Shown: piece after piece, positions 50,197-61,196 of the stretch
How positions within the stretch are numbered: position 1 is the stretch's first letter
Layout of the letters: every line of letters starts with the position of its first letter
Origin: Paramarasmius palmivorus
Taxonomy: Eukaryota > Basidiomycota > Agaricomycetes > Agaricales > Marasmiaceae
DNA: 64,000 bases
Assembly (NCBI GenBank): GCA_037176845.1
Contig: JAYKXP010000132.1
Coordinates: 62,001 to 126,000 of the forward strand
Direction of reading: 5' to 3'
Program-made: the position numbers and the translations under genes
Notes under the pieces: model-generated
The model's input: the letters and a program-made list of their open reading frames with translations, nothing else
Databases searched by the model: none
What the model was told of the DNA's origin: nothing

Positions 50197-51959
50197 GCGT
50201 GGCAGAAGCCTTACTATCTCCGTGTCGCTGGCAGCATTGGTGGCGCGTGTGACTCGATCAGAAACGGGGCAGTGAGGGAAGGCAGCGGGTCGGAGAAGGT
50301 AGATGGCCTATCACAGCAGATACAGCATGTGCTGTTCCAAGCTGAGCTGTACCTAGGTGCTGTTCCAGAACATGCGGAAAACGTACAGCACCCTTACGAG
50401 CGTGTACAATTGTCAGGTACTGTTGGGAGATACGCCATCGAGTGTCAAGGTAGCGTACGCAACTATTGCCTGGCCTCGAAGGGATTGATTGCGAGTGAAG
50501 GAGAAACCGTGTCTCGGCGATACCTAGCGTAAAAGGATGGATAACAGTAAGCAAAAATCATTTCGTGGTGCATGAACGTACTTACCACAAGCTGATACGA
50601 TTCGTGGTTTTGGCTCCTGCACGACTGTCTTATTGGCGACGATGGGGTAGCTGAATGCCTGTTTGGGGTCCGGCAAGCTCGATCATAGACCAGAGAAAGC
50701 TGTACTTCCTCCAAAGCTGAACGTTGATCTGGACATCCCAATTTCGTCCTCGTGTACAGGCGATCTTACATAAAGGGAATATAGCGCGTGTCGAACCGTG
50801 ATATAGGTACTTCCCGCAGGCTAAATACAAACATTTAGCCACTCAAAAGGATCGAAGGACCGAAGAGGTACTCGCCACCGAACCGACCCTTGACTCCGCG
50901 AAATGAAGACCTCGCTTGGGTATAGGTTCCAGCTGGCGCCGTTACCGACAAAGCACGGAGGCTATAGCTTAATTCACCGACACGGGCACTTGGGATTTGC
51001 TTGGGATGCCGAAATGAACCTAATCCAACCTAACAAGCTCGGAGCCGAGGGGTACGTCGAAGAGCACCAATCAGGGTTTATTGGAGTTGGAATTATTCAC
51101 CACTGCCTACTCCCTTGAAAGGGCGAAAGGGATGAATGAAATGCGGTAGGAGAGGACATGCGGTGAGGTACATCATTCGAAGACCCGACTCTGGCGTATG
51201 GAAGTGGACATCGAAAAAGTTCGAAGTGGTACCCATCACTGAAGGAGTGCATGTGTAGTATCCTTTGTCATTCGCTTGTTTCTTCTACCGAGCTTGAAGT
51301 GGAGAAAGAGTAGGACAATGTTGATGAGATATCCTATGAAGTACAGCGTTCTCCAGAACGCCGAGGAGACGTTTCATGTCCTAAGCTTGAGGTAGAGGTG
51401 ACAAGTAACAACACCTAGAACCAAAACACCGAGTTAAAGCTGGAGAAAACCAACAGAAACGTGAGTAGAGCTCACCAAGAGCCTACTACCCCAAGAACAG
51501 GTAGTGGTATCCTGACGCCGATTTCCTGTGGGCTACCCCCAAGCTTCCTCGGTGTCGGGTTATGAAACGAGGGATATGGCATTCGATTGTGTTGTTCGTA
51601 GAGAAACGAAAGTATAACGGCTCAATGGAACGAACACTCCAACACTCCTGAGATCAGACGTTCCTAGCACGCCGAGGAACGTGTTCGACCTCCAGAATGG
51701 AAGGAACATTCGACCAAGAAGAGTATCAGGCTCAAGACGAAACGCTTCTTCTCCGCAAAAACGAGAGTCTCTGCTCAGTTTAGGACGGTTGAGAATAGAC
51801 GGGGGTGAGTGGCCAATGAGGTGAAGTTTGAACGTGAACAGAGACTTGGGGGTGTAGGTCAAAGGTGGCAAGGTATCGGTGAGCTAGGAATAGGATGTCA
51901 GCTCCTCGTTATCATCATCTCGAAACGAAGCTCACCTGAACACGTCCTCGGTTCCACAT

Positions 51960-52379
51960 ATGGGTAGAGGCAGCGAACAACCTTGCTACCCAATCTCTCC
52001 TCGTCTTCTCACATCCACCAAACTGCCCAAGGACCAAAAAAAGAATAACCCCAACTCTTCTTCAACTGCATACGTGGAAGAGCGGGTTGAAGGTGCGAGC
52101 AGGACTAGGGATAGAGTGTCAGCAACGAACACATCTCGCATCGAGGAACGGGTGGCTTACCTAAACGACCACGCATCGCCTTACCCCATACCCCATGATG
52201 AGACAACGAAACCCAGAGGTGAAAGCTTCGTCGTAGACACTCGAAATGTAGCGTTCACTTCCTCTCTGACCCCATCATCAACTCATCATGTATCTCCTGC
52301 CCATGCAGTCTATCCTCAACCTAGCCCCTCAAGTGTACGTTGTGCCCGAACATGGAAACGCCAAAAAAGCTGGCTGTGA
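51960..52379 (+). CDS. Ser/Thr/Pro-rich open frame, 139 codons
   Basis: Starts MGRGSEQPCYPISPRLLTST and ends KRQKSWL. The corresponding place in block A (33500-33660) keeps only the beginning (CYPIS) and a fragment (NVAF), so it is either not coding or decayed there. Low confidence. Confidence 0.2.
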   Translation: MGRGSEQPCYPISPRLLTSTKLPKDQKKNNPNSSSTAYVEERVEGASRTRDRVSATNTSRIEERVAYLNDHASPYPIPHDETTKPRGESFVVDTRNVAFTSSLTPSSTHHVSPAHAVYPQPSPSSVRCARTWKRQKSWL

Positions 52380-54078
52380 GCGAGCGGAGGTAAGGAAAGG
52401 TGGATTGGGTTGTGAGCCTTTTCGATGTACGAGCTCATACCCCCCGGTAGAGAGGAAGCGTGAGTAATCGATCAACCACAACGGTGGTAACTGTCCTTAA
52501 GGTGACGGAACGTGGCCCTGGAAAGGTGAAGCGAATGAAGAAGGGCTGCCCTCGACACCGGGGTGATATCTGGGAGCCTAACGTGGACCTGGAGTGGAGC
52601 CAACGAAGGAAGAAGGAAGCTGAAAGGCTGCGTTTCCCCGACAGCGGTGATGCGCATGCATGGAGACCGAAAACGTCTAGAGTCGGAGTTACAGCCGCGT
52701 TGTGTACGGAAGAGACGATGACATAGAGGCTTCTGATGTGGGGGTAGAGGAACGGGGGTGTGTGTCGAGCAAAGGACTGGTCAAACTTATCACCTCCCTG
52801 GAGCGGTGCGGTTGAAAGGGTATGGAGCTTCTGGGTATGTGTACGTGGAGAGACAAGACGTCAAGGAAACGAAATGTCAAATCTCGCTTCGGCGTTGGGA
52901 GTGGGGTGTTTTTACGTATGGATGACGCGTATACCCAGGCCATTCGGTGCCTTCGAGAAGGGTTGCGTGTTATCGTCGATGGAGTATGGTTTTGTAGGTA
53001 GCAGGCTTGACAGAAGATGGGGATAGCAATAGGATGCCACGTTCAGCCATCCTATTCCGAAAACGGATAAATGATACATCCACATCTCATCCGCACGTGC
53101 GTAGCAGCAAGCGAAGCTACGTGGATACTGGAGCCCGAAACCGTTAAACGCCGCGGTCGTTCCTTATCTCTACGACAGTAGTCTGAATGGAATGCACGGC
53201 GCTGGCAGGAGATGGTGCTTTGAGAAGCGGGGGAGTCGAAGAGCTGAGGTTCAGGGTCAAGTGGATGCAACAGGGAGCGTAAACATCCACACTGCCGGTA
53301 CCGATACAAGGAGCTTGTCGAGAGGAGAGGAGAGTCGTGCAGTGTGCTTCGTTGTAGGTGCTTCTCTCAGCCGTACGACAAAGAGCCTAGGGTAAACATG
53401 AGAATTTGTTTGAAAGAAAGGATGAATAGAGTGGCACCCAGACATTGGGATCTTGAGACGCATGGAACACTTCACGTTGGTGTTGGGGTCAAAGGGGTAA
53501 GGTACGGAGGAAGCGATGTGGAGAGTGAAGGGATGTGAAGGGACGAACGTAGATGCAGAGCAAACGAACTGTCCAACGCCTGGTGTCCCTGGAAAAGAGA
53601 GCGAGGAATGGAATGTCTTCTGAGGCGATGTTGTCGTCGGCGAGTGAGAGCGAACAGTTTGGGTGCGTGCGATTTCGGTTCTGGTGCATCGAAAAAAGAA
53701 ACCCTCGCCGACACTAAATCATCCATATTCTCTACAGCATCTCTCCCAAGGCTCTGTTCGGGATGTGGTTCGAGAAAACGGGCCTTCACGGGCGTTGAGC
53801 GCGTTCAGGGTGTGGTTCGAGTAGGAAAGAAAACGGGAAAGAATTGTTGTATGGGAGACAGAAGGATGACGTGGAAGCCTCAACGATGTAAGAGTCGCAT
53901 CGCGCAGGACAAAGGCCTATAAATCGTCTATTCCACACCGTGAGCACCTAAAAGACATGAAGAAAAAGGATGAATGGAACGCGTACCAGCATCAATCGTG
54001 ATGGTTGTTGAGAAGCAAACTCGGTTCCCAATGATCACACAACCAACAAAACGCAATCCCAAAAGACCATTTGTTATC

Positions 54079-54170
54079 TCCCTGGCTGGGAGTCGAACCC
54101 AGCTTTCGCGCGGCCGTACTCGACATGTCCCTATGACAGGCGCGTGTACTAACCGATATACTACCAGGGA
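54079..54170 (-). tRNA. tRNA-Asp (anticodon GTC) with intron
   Basis: Acceptor stem TCCCTGG/CCAGGGA, D arm GTATATCGGTTAGTAC, anticodon stem CGCGC/GCGCG with loop CTGTCA-C, T arm CTGGGTTCGACTCCCAG. The anticodon loop is the standard tRNA-Asp loop, split by an intron of about 21 nt after position 37. A TTTT terminator lies just downstream on the minus strand. Confidence 0.9.
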
Positions 54171-54484
54171 TAGGGGACAATTGGTATTACTCCATTCTCA
54201 TCCCGTTCATTAACCCGTGAAGTTGGCAGTACAGCATCTCGCCCGAAGACAACCATGTCCTTCGTTTACGCTCTTATAACTCTACTGGCCACACCAGCCC
54301 TTTATCGCTCTAATCCAAGGAAGGCCTTACATCCTGCGTTGAGCCTCAGAGACATATCTGTGCAACACTAACGAGAAAAACGACACATCCCTCAGAATCC
54401 ACGTCAAAACGTTCAACCAGTGGTACCGTTTCACCCGAACTTAGAGAAGGAACAAAACAGGTGGAATAGTCAGCCCAATCCAGC

Positions 54485-54565
54485 TCCCTGGCTAGGTGTC
54501 GAACCCAGCTCGTGAGCATCCCCAAGCTATACATACGGCACATGTACGAACTGATATACCAGGGG
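54485..54565 (-). pseudogene. Degenerate tRNA-Asp relic
   Basis: Keeps the T arm (GTTCGACACC-like) and both acceptor ends, but the anticodon arm and D arm are scrambled. Confidence 0.75.
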
Positions 54566-54664
54566 TATATCCTTTCCTCTTGATGACATGAATCTATTCC
54601 ACTTCGACCCGTTGACTATTCATTTCCGAATGAGGCCAAAAACCGTATGTATCATACACGAACC

Positions 54665-54760
54665 TCCCTGGCTGGGAGTCGAACCCAGCTTCCGCGCGTC
54701 GTAGCTGATATTTACACATACTATGAACAGCGCGTGTATTAACCGGTATACTACCAGAGA
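54665..54760 (-). tRNA. tRNA-Asp-like gene with altered anticodon loop (TTC), likely non-functional
   Basis: The acceptor stem pairs (TCTCTGG with CCAGGGA, one wobble), and the D and T arms are intact. The loop reads TGTTCA instead of CTGTCA. By position the anticodon is TTC (Glu), but position 33 is G instead of the universal T. It has an intron of about 25 nt and a TTTTT terminator. Confidence 0.6.
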
Positions 54761-54961
54761 CACCTCCTTACCTTGAAGGCATGAACATATCAGGACGATG
54801 GTCTTCGTTTGCAATGCAGAAAACGGTACTCGTGTCTGGAATCAGGATGTTACTGCTAGAAAAACGCGCAGCCGGGAAAGTGTCGAACACTTCGTTCCGA
54901 GTATTCTCTTCCAACTCGGTCCCCAAACGGAGCCAAAAACTACATGTATCATTCACGAAGC

Positions 54962-55042
54962 ACCCTGACTGGGATTCGAACCCTGCTTTCACGCACCATC
55001 TTCACGGATGGATGCGTGTACTGACCGATATGCTACCAGGGA
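54962..55042 (-). pseudogene. tRNA-Asp-like relic, subfamily 2 (ATC-type loop)
   Basis: The D arm is well kept. The loop has C at position 33, and the anticodon position reads ATC. The T arm, CAGGGTTCGAATCCCAG, has an A-A mismatch, and the acceptor end is mutated. Shares these features with 58218-58298. Confidence 0.65.
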
Positions 55043-55231
55043 TAGCTATCCATTCTGCATTCAGTTCCGGTATCATTGAAGTCGCGTTTTATAACTGCCT
55101 CGTCCTTCATTTACGCCGTAGCTACTTCTGCAAGACTTTCCTTTCATACCATTCCCTCATGATTGACGCCCATACCAGCGAACCGTCTGATAAAACACAA
55201 AATGGTACACAATGATGGTACAAATGTTACC

Positions 55232-55324
55232 TCCCTGGCTGGGAGTCGAACCCAGCTTTCGCGCGGCGTTTTCTTCACACTTTTGGATGACAGGCGCGTG
55301 TACTAACCGATATACTACCAGGGA
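55232..55324 (-). tRNA. tRNA-Asp (anticodon GTC) with intron
   Basis: The mature part is identical to the gene at 54079-54170. The intron (about 22 nt) is unrelated in sequence. TTTT lies downstream. Confidence 0.9.
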
Positions 55325-55611
55325 TACGTACTAACGTTGGTCTTTCATTGCTATCACGCTTGTCTGTTCAAAGCATCGTGTCCCATGACAACCACGTCCT
55401 CCATTTACACTCTGATAACTTCACCGATTACCCAACCTCAGGCTTGTATCGCTCTAATGCAAGGAAAGCTTCTGGTTTTATAGATAGAATGAATGCTCGT
55501 CACCAAGATCCAAGTATCCGTATCTCCCTCGATCCTATACGACCCCAGAGTGTTCCACCAATGTATAGCTCCAACGAACAAAATATGGAAGTCAAAGGAG
55601 GTAGCCGTATC

Positions 55612-55711
55612 TCCCTGTCTGGGAGTCGAACCCAATTCGCGCGCATATAGTATGGTGATCCAATAGCTAAGCTACAAATAGCACATGTACTAACCGGTAC
55701 ACCACTAGGGA
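55612..55711 (-). pseudogene. Degenerate tRNA-Asp relic
   Basis: The acceptor ends and TTCGACTCCCAG of the T arm remain. The anticodon arm is lost and the interior is expanded. Confidence 0.7.
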
Positions 55712-55861
55712 GACATACACTCTCTAATGGCATGTGTATCGATCAGACGCGCCTTTGAGAATAACAGCAGCGTAATAGGGTTTATTTGCGACTCAAGTGC
55801 ACAACGCTATATCAGAATCCTGCTTCCAAATGAATCCAAAATGGCGACACCCTCACAAAGC

Positions 55862-55939
55862 TCCCTGACTGAAACTCTCAAGTTCTGTAATCGCTAGCCA
55901 CATGACAGGTGCGTGTACCGGTGATAACTGTTCATCAGG
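55862..55939 (-). pseudogene. Highly eroded tRNA-Asp relic
   Basis: Only CTGTCATG of the anticodon region, part of the acceptor 3' end and flanking sequence similarity remain. Confidence 0.5.
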
Positions 55940-56199
55940 TTCTGGTATCATTGAATTCAAATCTTTTAACCACCATGTCCTCCATCCGCGCTCTCATGAC
56001 TCCATGGCTTTCAAGTTATAGCGTGAACACTCATTCAAAACCTTCCTTTTATACTGTACCATTCCCCCGGGTTTGCAATATATCGGTGGTTCTGTAAAGC
56101 GCGCGTCTTAGCGCTCATACGTACGACTTATTGATCAGAGCAGCTAACGAACACCTTCACAAAAGGACTAAATTAAAACTCGTACTCGAATGAACGACC

Positions 56200-56295
56200 T
56201 CCCTGGCTGGGAGTCGAACCCAGCTTTCGCGCGGCGTGTGTCCTTCAATATCTATTGATGACAGGCGCGTGTACTAACCGATATACTACCAGGGG
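56200..56295 (-). tRNA. tRNA-Asp (anticodon GTC) with intron
   Basis: Same mature sequence as 54079 and 55232 except that the first base is C, which leaves the 1-72 pair open. The intron is about 25 nt and unrelated to the others. TTTTAATTT lies downstream. Confidence 0.85.
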
Positions 56296-56460
56296 ATGTA
56301 TCTAATGCCCGTCATCCGGAATCAAACCTTGATGCAAAATTGAAAATATCCCTCAATCATTTTATCCTCTGCTCAAAGGTATCCAGATCGGCTAACAGTG
56401 TTGAATGTTCCATTCCATACTACCAGAGCGAGCACTAAAACACTAGATGCAGGGATTACT

Positions 56461-56551
56461 TCCCTGGCTGGGAGTCTAACCCAAATTTCACGCGCGCAAC
56501 TTCAGTTGCATTCATGATAAGCGGGTGTACTAACCAATGTACTACCAGGGA
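56461..56551 (-). pseudogene. Decaying tRNA-Asp copy
   Basis: Acceptor stem intact. The T loop is changed (TTAGACT), T stem pairing is broken, and the anticodon loop reads TTATCA-like in place of CTGTCA. Confidence 0.7.
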
Positions 56552-56599
56552 TACATCCTTTATTCTGAGGACATGAATCTATCGGATCCGCTTCTACCG

Positions 56600-57340
56600 T
56601 GGAACGGCGAACAACTACCAGGGATGAGCCTTGTGTACTCGAGCAGTCTTCGAATTCCGTGGATGCTGATGATCCCATTGTTCATCTCTTCGATGTAGAC
56701 GCGATTAACATCATGATTTCTTGCTTCTGTTCGCCTTGCAAGTTTCGCCTTCCTTTTTCGTTTCCTGTTCGCCACAATGCTTCCAAATTTGATGCGCTTC
56801 TTATTCGGCGCGGGGCGGGATCCCTTCAAGTGTATTCTCGTGCTTCAAACTCCGCAACAAATCGACAAGAACCAATGCTTAAGCGCGCCACCAAACTAAA
56901 ATAGGTGCGGATACATGCACACCTTTGGACGACGTCTTCTGTTCGGATGTAAATTGAATAACTCTTAATTTGACGGCTCAAACTCTTACGATGTCGGGAA
57001 GGTGGAGCTAAAGTATTGAACGCTTTCAAACACCCAACTCTGCAAATCATCTGGCTGAAAAATGGAGCCCTAGTCGATATACAACTTTGCTCACGATGCG
57101 AGTCCAGTGACATATTCAAAAATCATCCAAATAAGCTTGAATGCCATCAGTCTCCTATATCCCATTAGCGAATTTCACACCAAACATCATTGATCACATC
57201 ACCCTTGACATGTAAATTTTCACGGATCACCATTCTCACTGTCAAATTAATGTTTGAATCGTGTATATGCCGACCCGTTGTAGCGAAGCGAAAGAACTTG
57301 AACTTGAAGCTGTTGAGCAAGACTCGGAATAGGGAGTTAC
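56600..57340. other. No gene; one short tRNA 5' fragment
   Basis: AACTACCAGGGA near 56610 is a leftover of a tRNA-Asp 5' end on the minus strand. The rest of the interval shows nothing recognisable. Confidence 0.4.
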
Positions 57341-57357
57341 AGCACACCAAAAAATCA

Positions 57358-57364
57358 TATAAAA
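57358..57364 (+). promoter_or_regulatory. TATA box of the hydrophobin gene
   Basis: TATAAAA about 65-70 nt upstream of the ATG at 57429. Confidence 0.6.
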
Positions 57365-57428
57365 ACCTCGCAATACCTTCCTCAATTCTTCACTCGAACA
57401 CAGTATCACTCGTTCAAGCTCTCTCATC

Positions 57429-57947
57429 ATGTACAAAGCCATCATCGTCGCTGCCCTCGCCTCTCTTGCGGCCGCCACACCAACTCCTGGTTACGGCCAC
57501 GGGCAAGCCCGCTAGCCAGTGCGACGTAGGAAAACTCCAATGCTGTGAGTCTTTCTATCGTTGAGAGCCCAGCGCAACCATTAACCCTTTTCACAGGTGA
57601 CAATGTCGCAAAGGCTGGCTCCCCCGAGGCCAAGGATCAACTCGCACTTGTGGGCGCAATTGTTCAAGATGTGAACGTACCCATTGGCCTTCAATGTGAC
57701 CCGATCACTGTCATTGGTGTTAGTGGAACATCCTGGTTCGTACTTTCTAGATTTCAGTCTAGGTTTGAAATCTAGGATACTCATGCATAATGCATAATTT
57801 ACAGTGCTGCTCAGCCCGTCTGCTGTGAAGATAACAACTTCAGTAAGATCACTAGTTCTCTTTATCATTTCGCTTTGCTCAACGCTGAATTCCTTTCAAG
57901 ATGGTGTCGTTGCTATTGGATGCACCCCCGTTGATGTCAATGTTTAA
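57429..57947 (+). pseudogene. Class I hydrophobin with a one-base frameshift after the signal peptide
   Basis: Small secreted surface-active protein that coats hyphae and fruit bodies. It has a signal peptide (MYKAIIVAALASLAAATPTP). Exons are 57429-57544, 57597-57735, 57805-57842 and 57901-57947. The eight cysteines are in class I order: SQC, LQCC, LQCDP, SC, VCC and GC, ending VDVNV. Exons 2-4 join in perfect phase, but exon 1 is 116 nt. The signal-peptide frame hits TAG at 57514-57516, while the cysteine frame (PASQCDVGKLQCC) starts one base off. No GT-AG intron repairs this sensibly. Either newly inactivated or an assembly error. Confidence 0.85.
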
Positions 57948-57949
57948 GG

Positions 57950-58215
57950 AGATGGGATGGTCATAGACGTACTAATGGATCGGTGCACGCGTTAATTATG
58001 GTGGATACCCCTGGAAACATTACTTGACGTTTACGATTTAATGCAATTGTTATTGCCAATCAATATTGAGTGTGGTACTCTAAACGTCAAGATTATGAGG
58101 TTCGAACTATTGTTGTAAAAAGACACGCACAGGAACCCAAATTGTCGAATACATTAGAGGCCTAGATCACTATAAGCATCCAAATGAAGCCAAAAACTAC
58201 ATTCTTCATGATCGA
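57950..58215. other. 3' flank, nothing recognised
   Basis: No open frame of note between the hydrophobin stop and the tRNA relic at 58218. Confidence 0.4.
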
Positions 58216-58217
58216 GC

Positions 58218-58298
58218 TCCCTGACTGGGATTCGAACCCTGCTTTGGCGCGTCATTCTCATAGATGCGCGCATGTACTGACCGTTATACTACCAGGGC
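58218..58298 (-). pseudogene. tRNA-Asp-like relic, subfamily 2, outside the cluster
   Basis: Same T arm variant and ATC-type anticodon position as 54962-55042. The downstream flank (CCAAAAACTAC on the + strand) is shared too, so a whole unit was copied. 1.7 kb from the cluster, beyond the hydrophobin gene. Confidence 0.65.
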
Positions 58299-58886
58299 CA
58301 GTAATCTGACGGTGTGTACCAGCACTTGGCAACAACATTTCAGATTTCATCGTCACTACTGAAATGAAGTTATTGACACCGTGCACGAGTCTCGTGAAAC
58401 GAATATGTGGCTGAGGACTCTCATCCTCTCTCATCTCATCTACATTCTTCAGTTAACACAATCCCCGCAGCTGAGGTATGTGTTCGCAAAAGGAAAGGAG
58501 GACCGTAGAGTAACAATTGCTTTCTTCCGGGTCAGAGCGCTTAACGTACTGTAGCGCTTGACGCCCTCATCCTGCCGGCGTTTTCCGTTACTTCATGCCG
58601 AGCATAGGCGCTTAGGTCTTTGCTTTCCGACTCCCATCATCAAGACGGTTGGGGAACGTCAGATGCCTTTCGTATGGATTGTTATAGATACACTATCCGC
58701 AGCCTTCGTAAGTCTTGTTATCGTATCTGTTGCTCACAACGCTTCCCGTGGAAATAGTCCCGTTAGTGCCGTGGCCTTCGATGATCAATGCATTGCCCAC
58801 CAGAATGATTACCAAATCTGGAAGACAATGGCCAGTCGGACAAGTATAAAACGAGGACCTGTCCTTCTTCCGTTCCTGGGGCTCTC

Positions 58887-60632
58887 ATGCAACGAAAAGA
58901 AAAGGTAAGCTCGAGTCTTGTCATAACCCAGTTCTTTGCTCAAAAAACTCTTAGATGGAATATCCGACTCCCAAAGCATCGATAAACATCCTTCCGGTTG
59001 AATTGTTAACCGAGATATTCAAACAAAGTCGCAACGAGTTCGCCACCTCTCTATTCACCGATACACCCTGGAACCTGGCGCTTGTATGTCGTAAATGGCG
59101 CGAAATCGCTTTCGCAACACCAGATTTATGGACGAGTATCATTATCAGGGACTCCCAGTTTCCGCCACACATCCTGACATCAGGATTACCTCACGTCTTT
59201 ACCGACTACATCAATAACCTTCTAGGTGCAACTGTGCCACTTGCAAAGAACAAACGTCTTTCTATCAAATTCCATATCGAGTTTGCACTCGGGGAATCCT
59301 GCGTACTCCAGATGCTTCAAACGCTCATCACGGGGACCAAACCCCAAAACTGGACGTCGTTAGATTTCCAATTCTGTCGTTCCTCAGACTCTTCGTCTAT
59401 CTTTACCTTCCCCTGGCCTTGTCGTCCAGGCGCCATGTCCAACCTCGAGCGTATGACGCTCTCCGGTCCAATGAACGCAAAAAGCATTCACGACTTTTTC
59501 ACTGTTATCGGCTCACTGCCCCAACTCCACACTCTCCATCTCGGAAGTTACCCGTACTCTCATAATCATGGTATTCCTGATGAGGTCCTGCAGCGTCTAA
59601 CAACCTTCACTATCAAAGGTTCCTCTATCCCCGTTCATATAACCCAATCACCGTTCCCGCTCATATCCCAAATGCACCGTCTGGAGTATCTATCACTCCC
59701 CTTCGCCGCTACAATATGGCAAACACCAGTCCTGACCACACTTCATCACCTCCATACCATAAAAGTGTACGCATGGCCCATCGAATTCAATGATCTCACT
59801 TTCCCTTCCCTTCGACACGTCCACATCGACATTATCAACATCACCACACCTAATATTCCCGGTTCGTGAAGGTGTTACCTGATCTCAAATCCCTCGTGTT
59901 GGGTCGATTTCCACCTATGGACGCTATCCTAGTCAACCTCATACTACCTCACCTAACCAACATCGAAGAGTTGACGATGCTCCGAGCACCAGTTGGGTGG
60001 CTATTCTTCACGCACCTAGTTAATCCAACAATGATGCCGCGTTTACGCAAAATCCACATTTGCGGATCGTTTTTTGTTCATCGAGAGGTTTTTGGATACG
60101 TAACCAGTGCTCGGGGGTTCGAAGCGAGGTTTGAGGTATTTGATCGACGGGTGTCGGTGGCGGGGGTTGACATTGTTCCTGCGAGTAGCAGAGACATACA
60201 ATGGAACGAGAGTTTGATGGCGTTGTATAGTGTCTTGGATCCTGGACCTGTGTATCTTTCTATGAGTGGGACTGTTCAAGGCTCCAGCTCCAGTGAACAG
60301 CATTTTCATGGGTATCTACGGGATGGGGGGCATGTGGTGGTGAGTGATTACCAACATTTTCGTTTGTGAGGTTTAAAATTGATTAACGAGTTGCGTGTGC
60401 GTAGAATTCACCTCAGTATGAAGAACTGGTGCTTGTTGTTATGGAGGCGTGTCCGTTTGGAGACGTTGGATTGCTGAAGCAGGATCGGAGATGGCAGAAA
60501 GTGGAACGGTTCTTACCTCTTCCAAGAGATACGTATCGAACGTATGTATATAATCAATTCAGAGGGAGCTACGTGCTCTGTAGCATGACTGGAGAGGGTT
60601 GGGGGTATGAAAGACAAAATTGGGGACAATAA
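58887..60632 (+). CDS. F-box-like protein, probably intact with a 53-nt intron
   Basis: A tiny first exon (58887-58904, MQRKEK) joins in phase to 58955, where MEYPTPKASINILPVELLTE begins. The F-box core is NILPVELLTEIFKQS, then LALVCRKWREIAFATPDLW, the classic agaric F-box-like signature. The long exon ends in a stop at 59869, and the continuation (VLPDLKSLVLGRF) is in another frame. A 53-nt GT-AG intron, 59818-59870, joins them in phase 0, though its donor (GTCCAC) is weak; the alternative is a one-base deletion. The last intron, 60340-60404, leads to the final exon 60405-60632, ending ERQNWGQ. Likely ubiquitin-ligase adaptor. Confidence 0.7.
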
Positions 60633-60639
60633 TGTATAG

Positions 60640-61120
60640 TAGCACAAAGTGTTTAGTATATACATACAATAGTAGTATGAGTTCGAGGCTCCGAGTCTTC
60701 GCTGATCTCGGCTGCATTTGAAGTTGATTGTTTTCCGACCGAAAATGAGCCGACGTTCGGCAGAGATGCACCTGAGCCTCATGATTTCAATCATGATGGG
60801 GACCAGGTGCTTATCAGTGTGAATGATAAACATTTCATCCCGTCGGTTGTTGCCATACTAAATCCGAATTATCGTCATACCACGGGCTTCAACTCAATAC
60901 ACAAGGCTAATATTCAACACCTTGAGACATCACGGTGGAGAATGACCGTGAACGTACAATACATTTTATACTATTGGCGAAATGCCGACGGAAAGCCTCC
61001 AATGGAAAGTCGATCAGATTACAGCAGATATGTTAGCTGCAGTTGAAATCCCTGAGTCGTCTTGCAATTTCTTGAAACCGCATAGATAGCTGTCCAACGG
61101 AAGGGTTGATTATGAGACTC
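60640..61120. other. Intergenic
   Basis: Contains an 80-codon open frame at 60807 (SVNDKHFIPSVVAILNPNY) that I could not connect to a family. Confidence 0.3.
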
Positions 61121-61128
61121 GGACCAGG

Positions 61129-61136
61129 TATATAAA
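61129..61136 (+). promoter_or_regulatory. TATA box of the peroxygenase gene
   Basis: TATATAAA about 61-68 nt upstream of the ATG at 61197. Confidence 0.6.
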
Positions 61137-61196
61137 CCCTCAAGTTTTGTCGTTTTTGTCACCAAAAAGGACTTCTTTCCTCTGCCATACGGTGTC

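Larger units (their letters stand above)
48800..54060 (+). repeat. Duplicated block B (partner of 30400-34170)
   Basis: Same order as block A, with additional sequence (for example 51960-52380) that block A lacks. Its right edge touches the tRNA cluster: the last shared piece, with AAGCAAACTCGGTTCC (54014-54029), lies about 50 nt from the first tRNA gene. In block A the same piece at 34120 is not followed by a tRNA. Confidence 0.8.

Noticed and set aside
54781..55215. 144-codon open frame inside the tRNA cluster
   Set aside because: It runs through a tRNA relic on the other strand and has no protein resemblance.
58558..58908. 116-codon open frame upstream of the third F-box gene
   Set aside because: It overlaps the small first exon in another frame and matches nothing. 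More likely promoter and leader.
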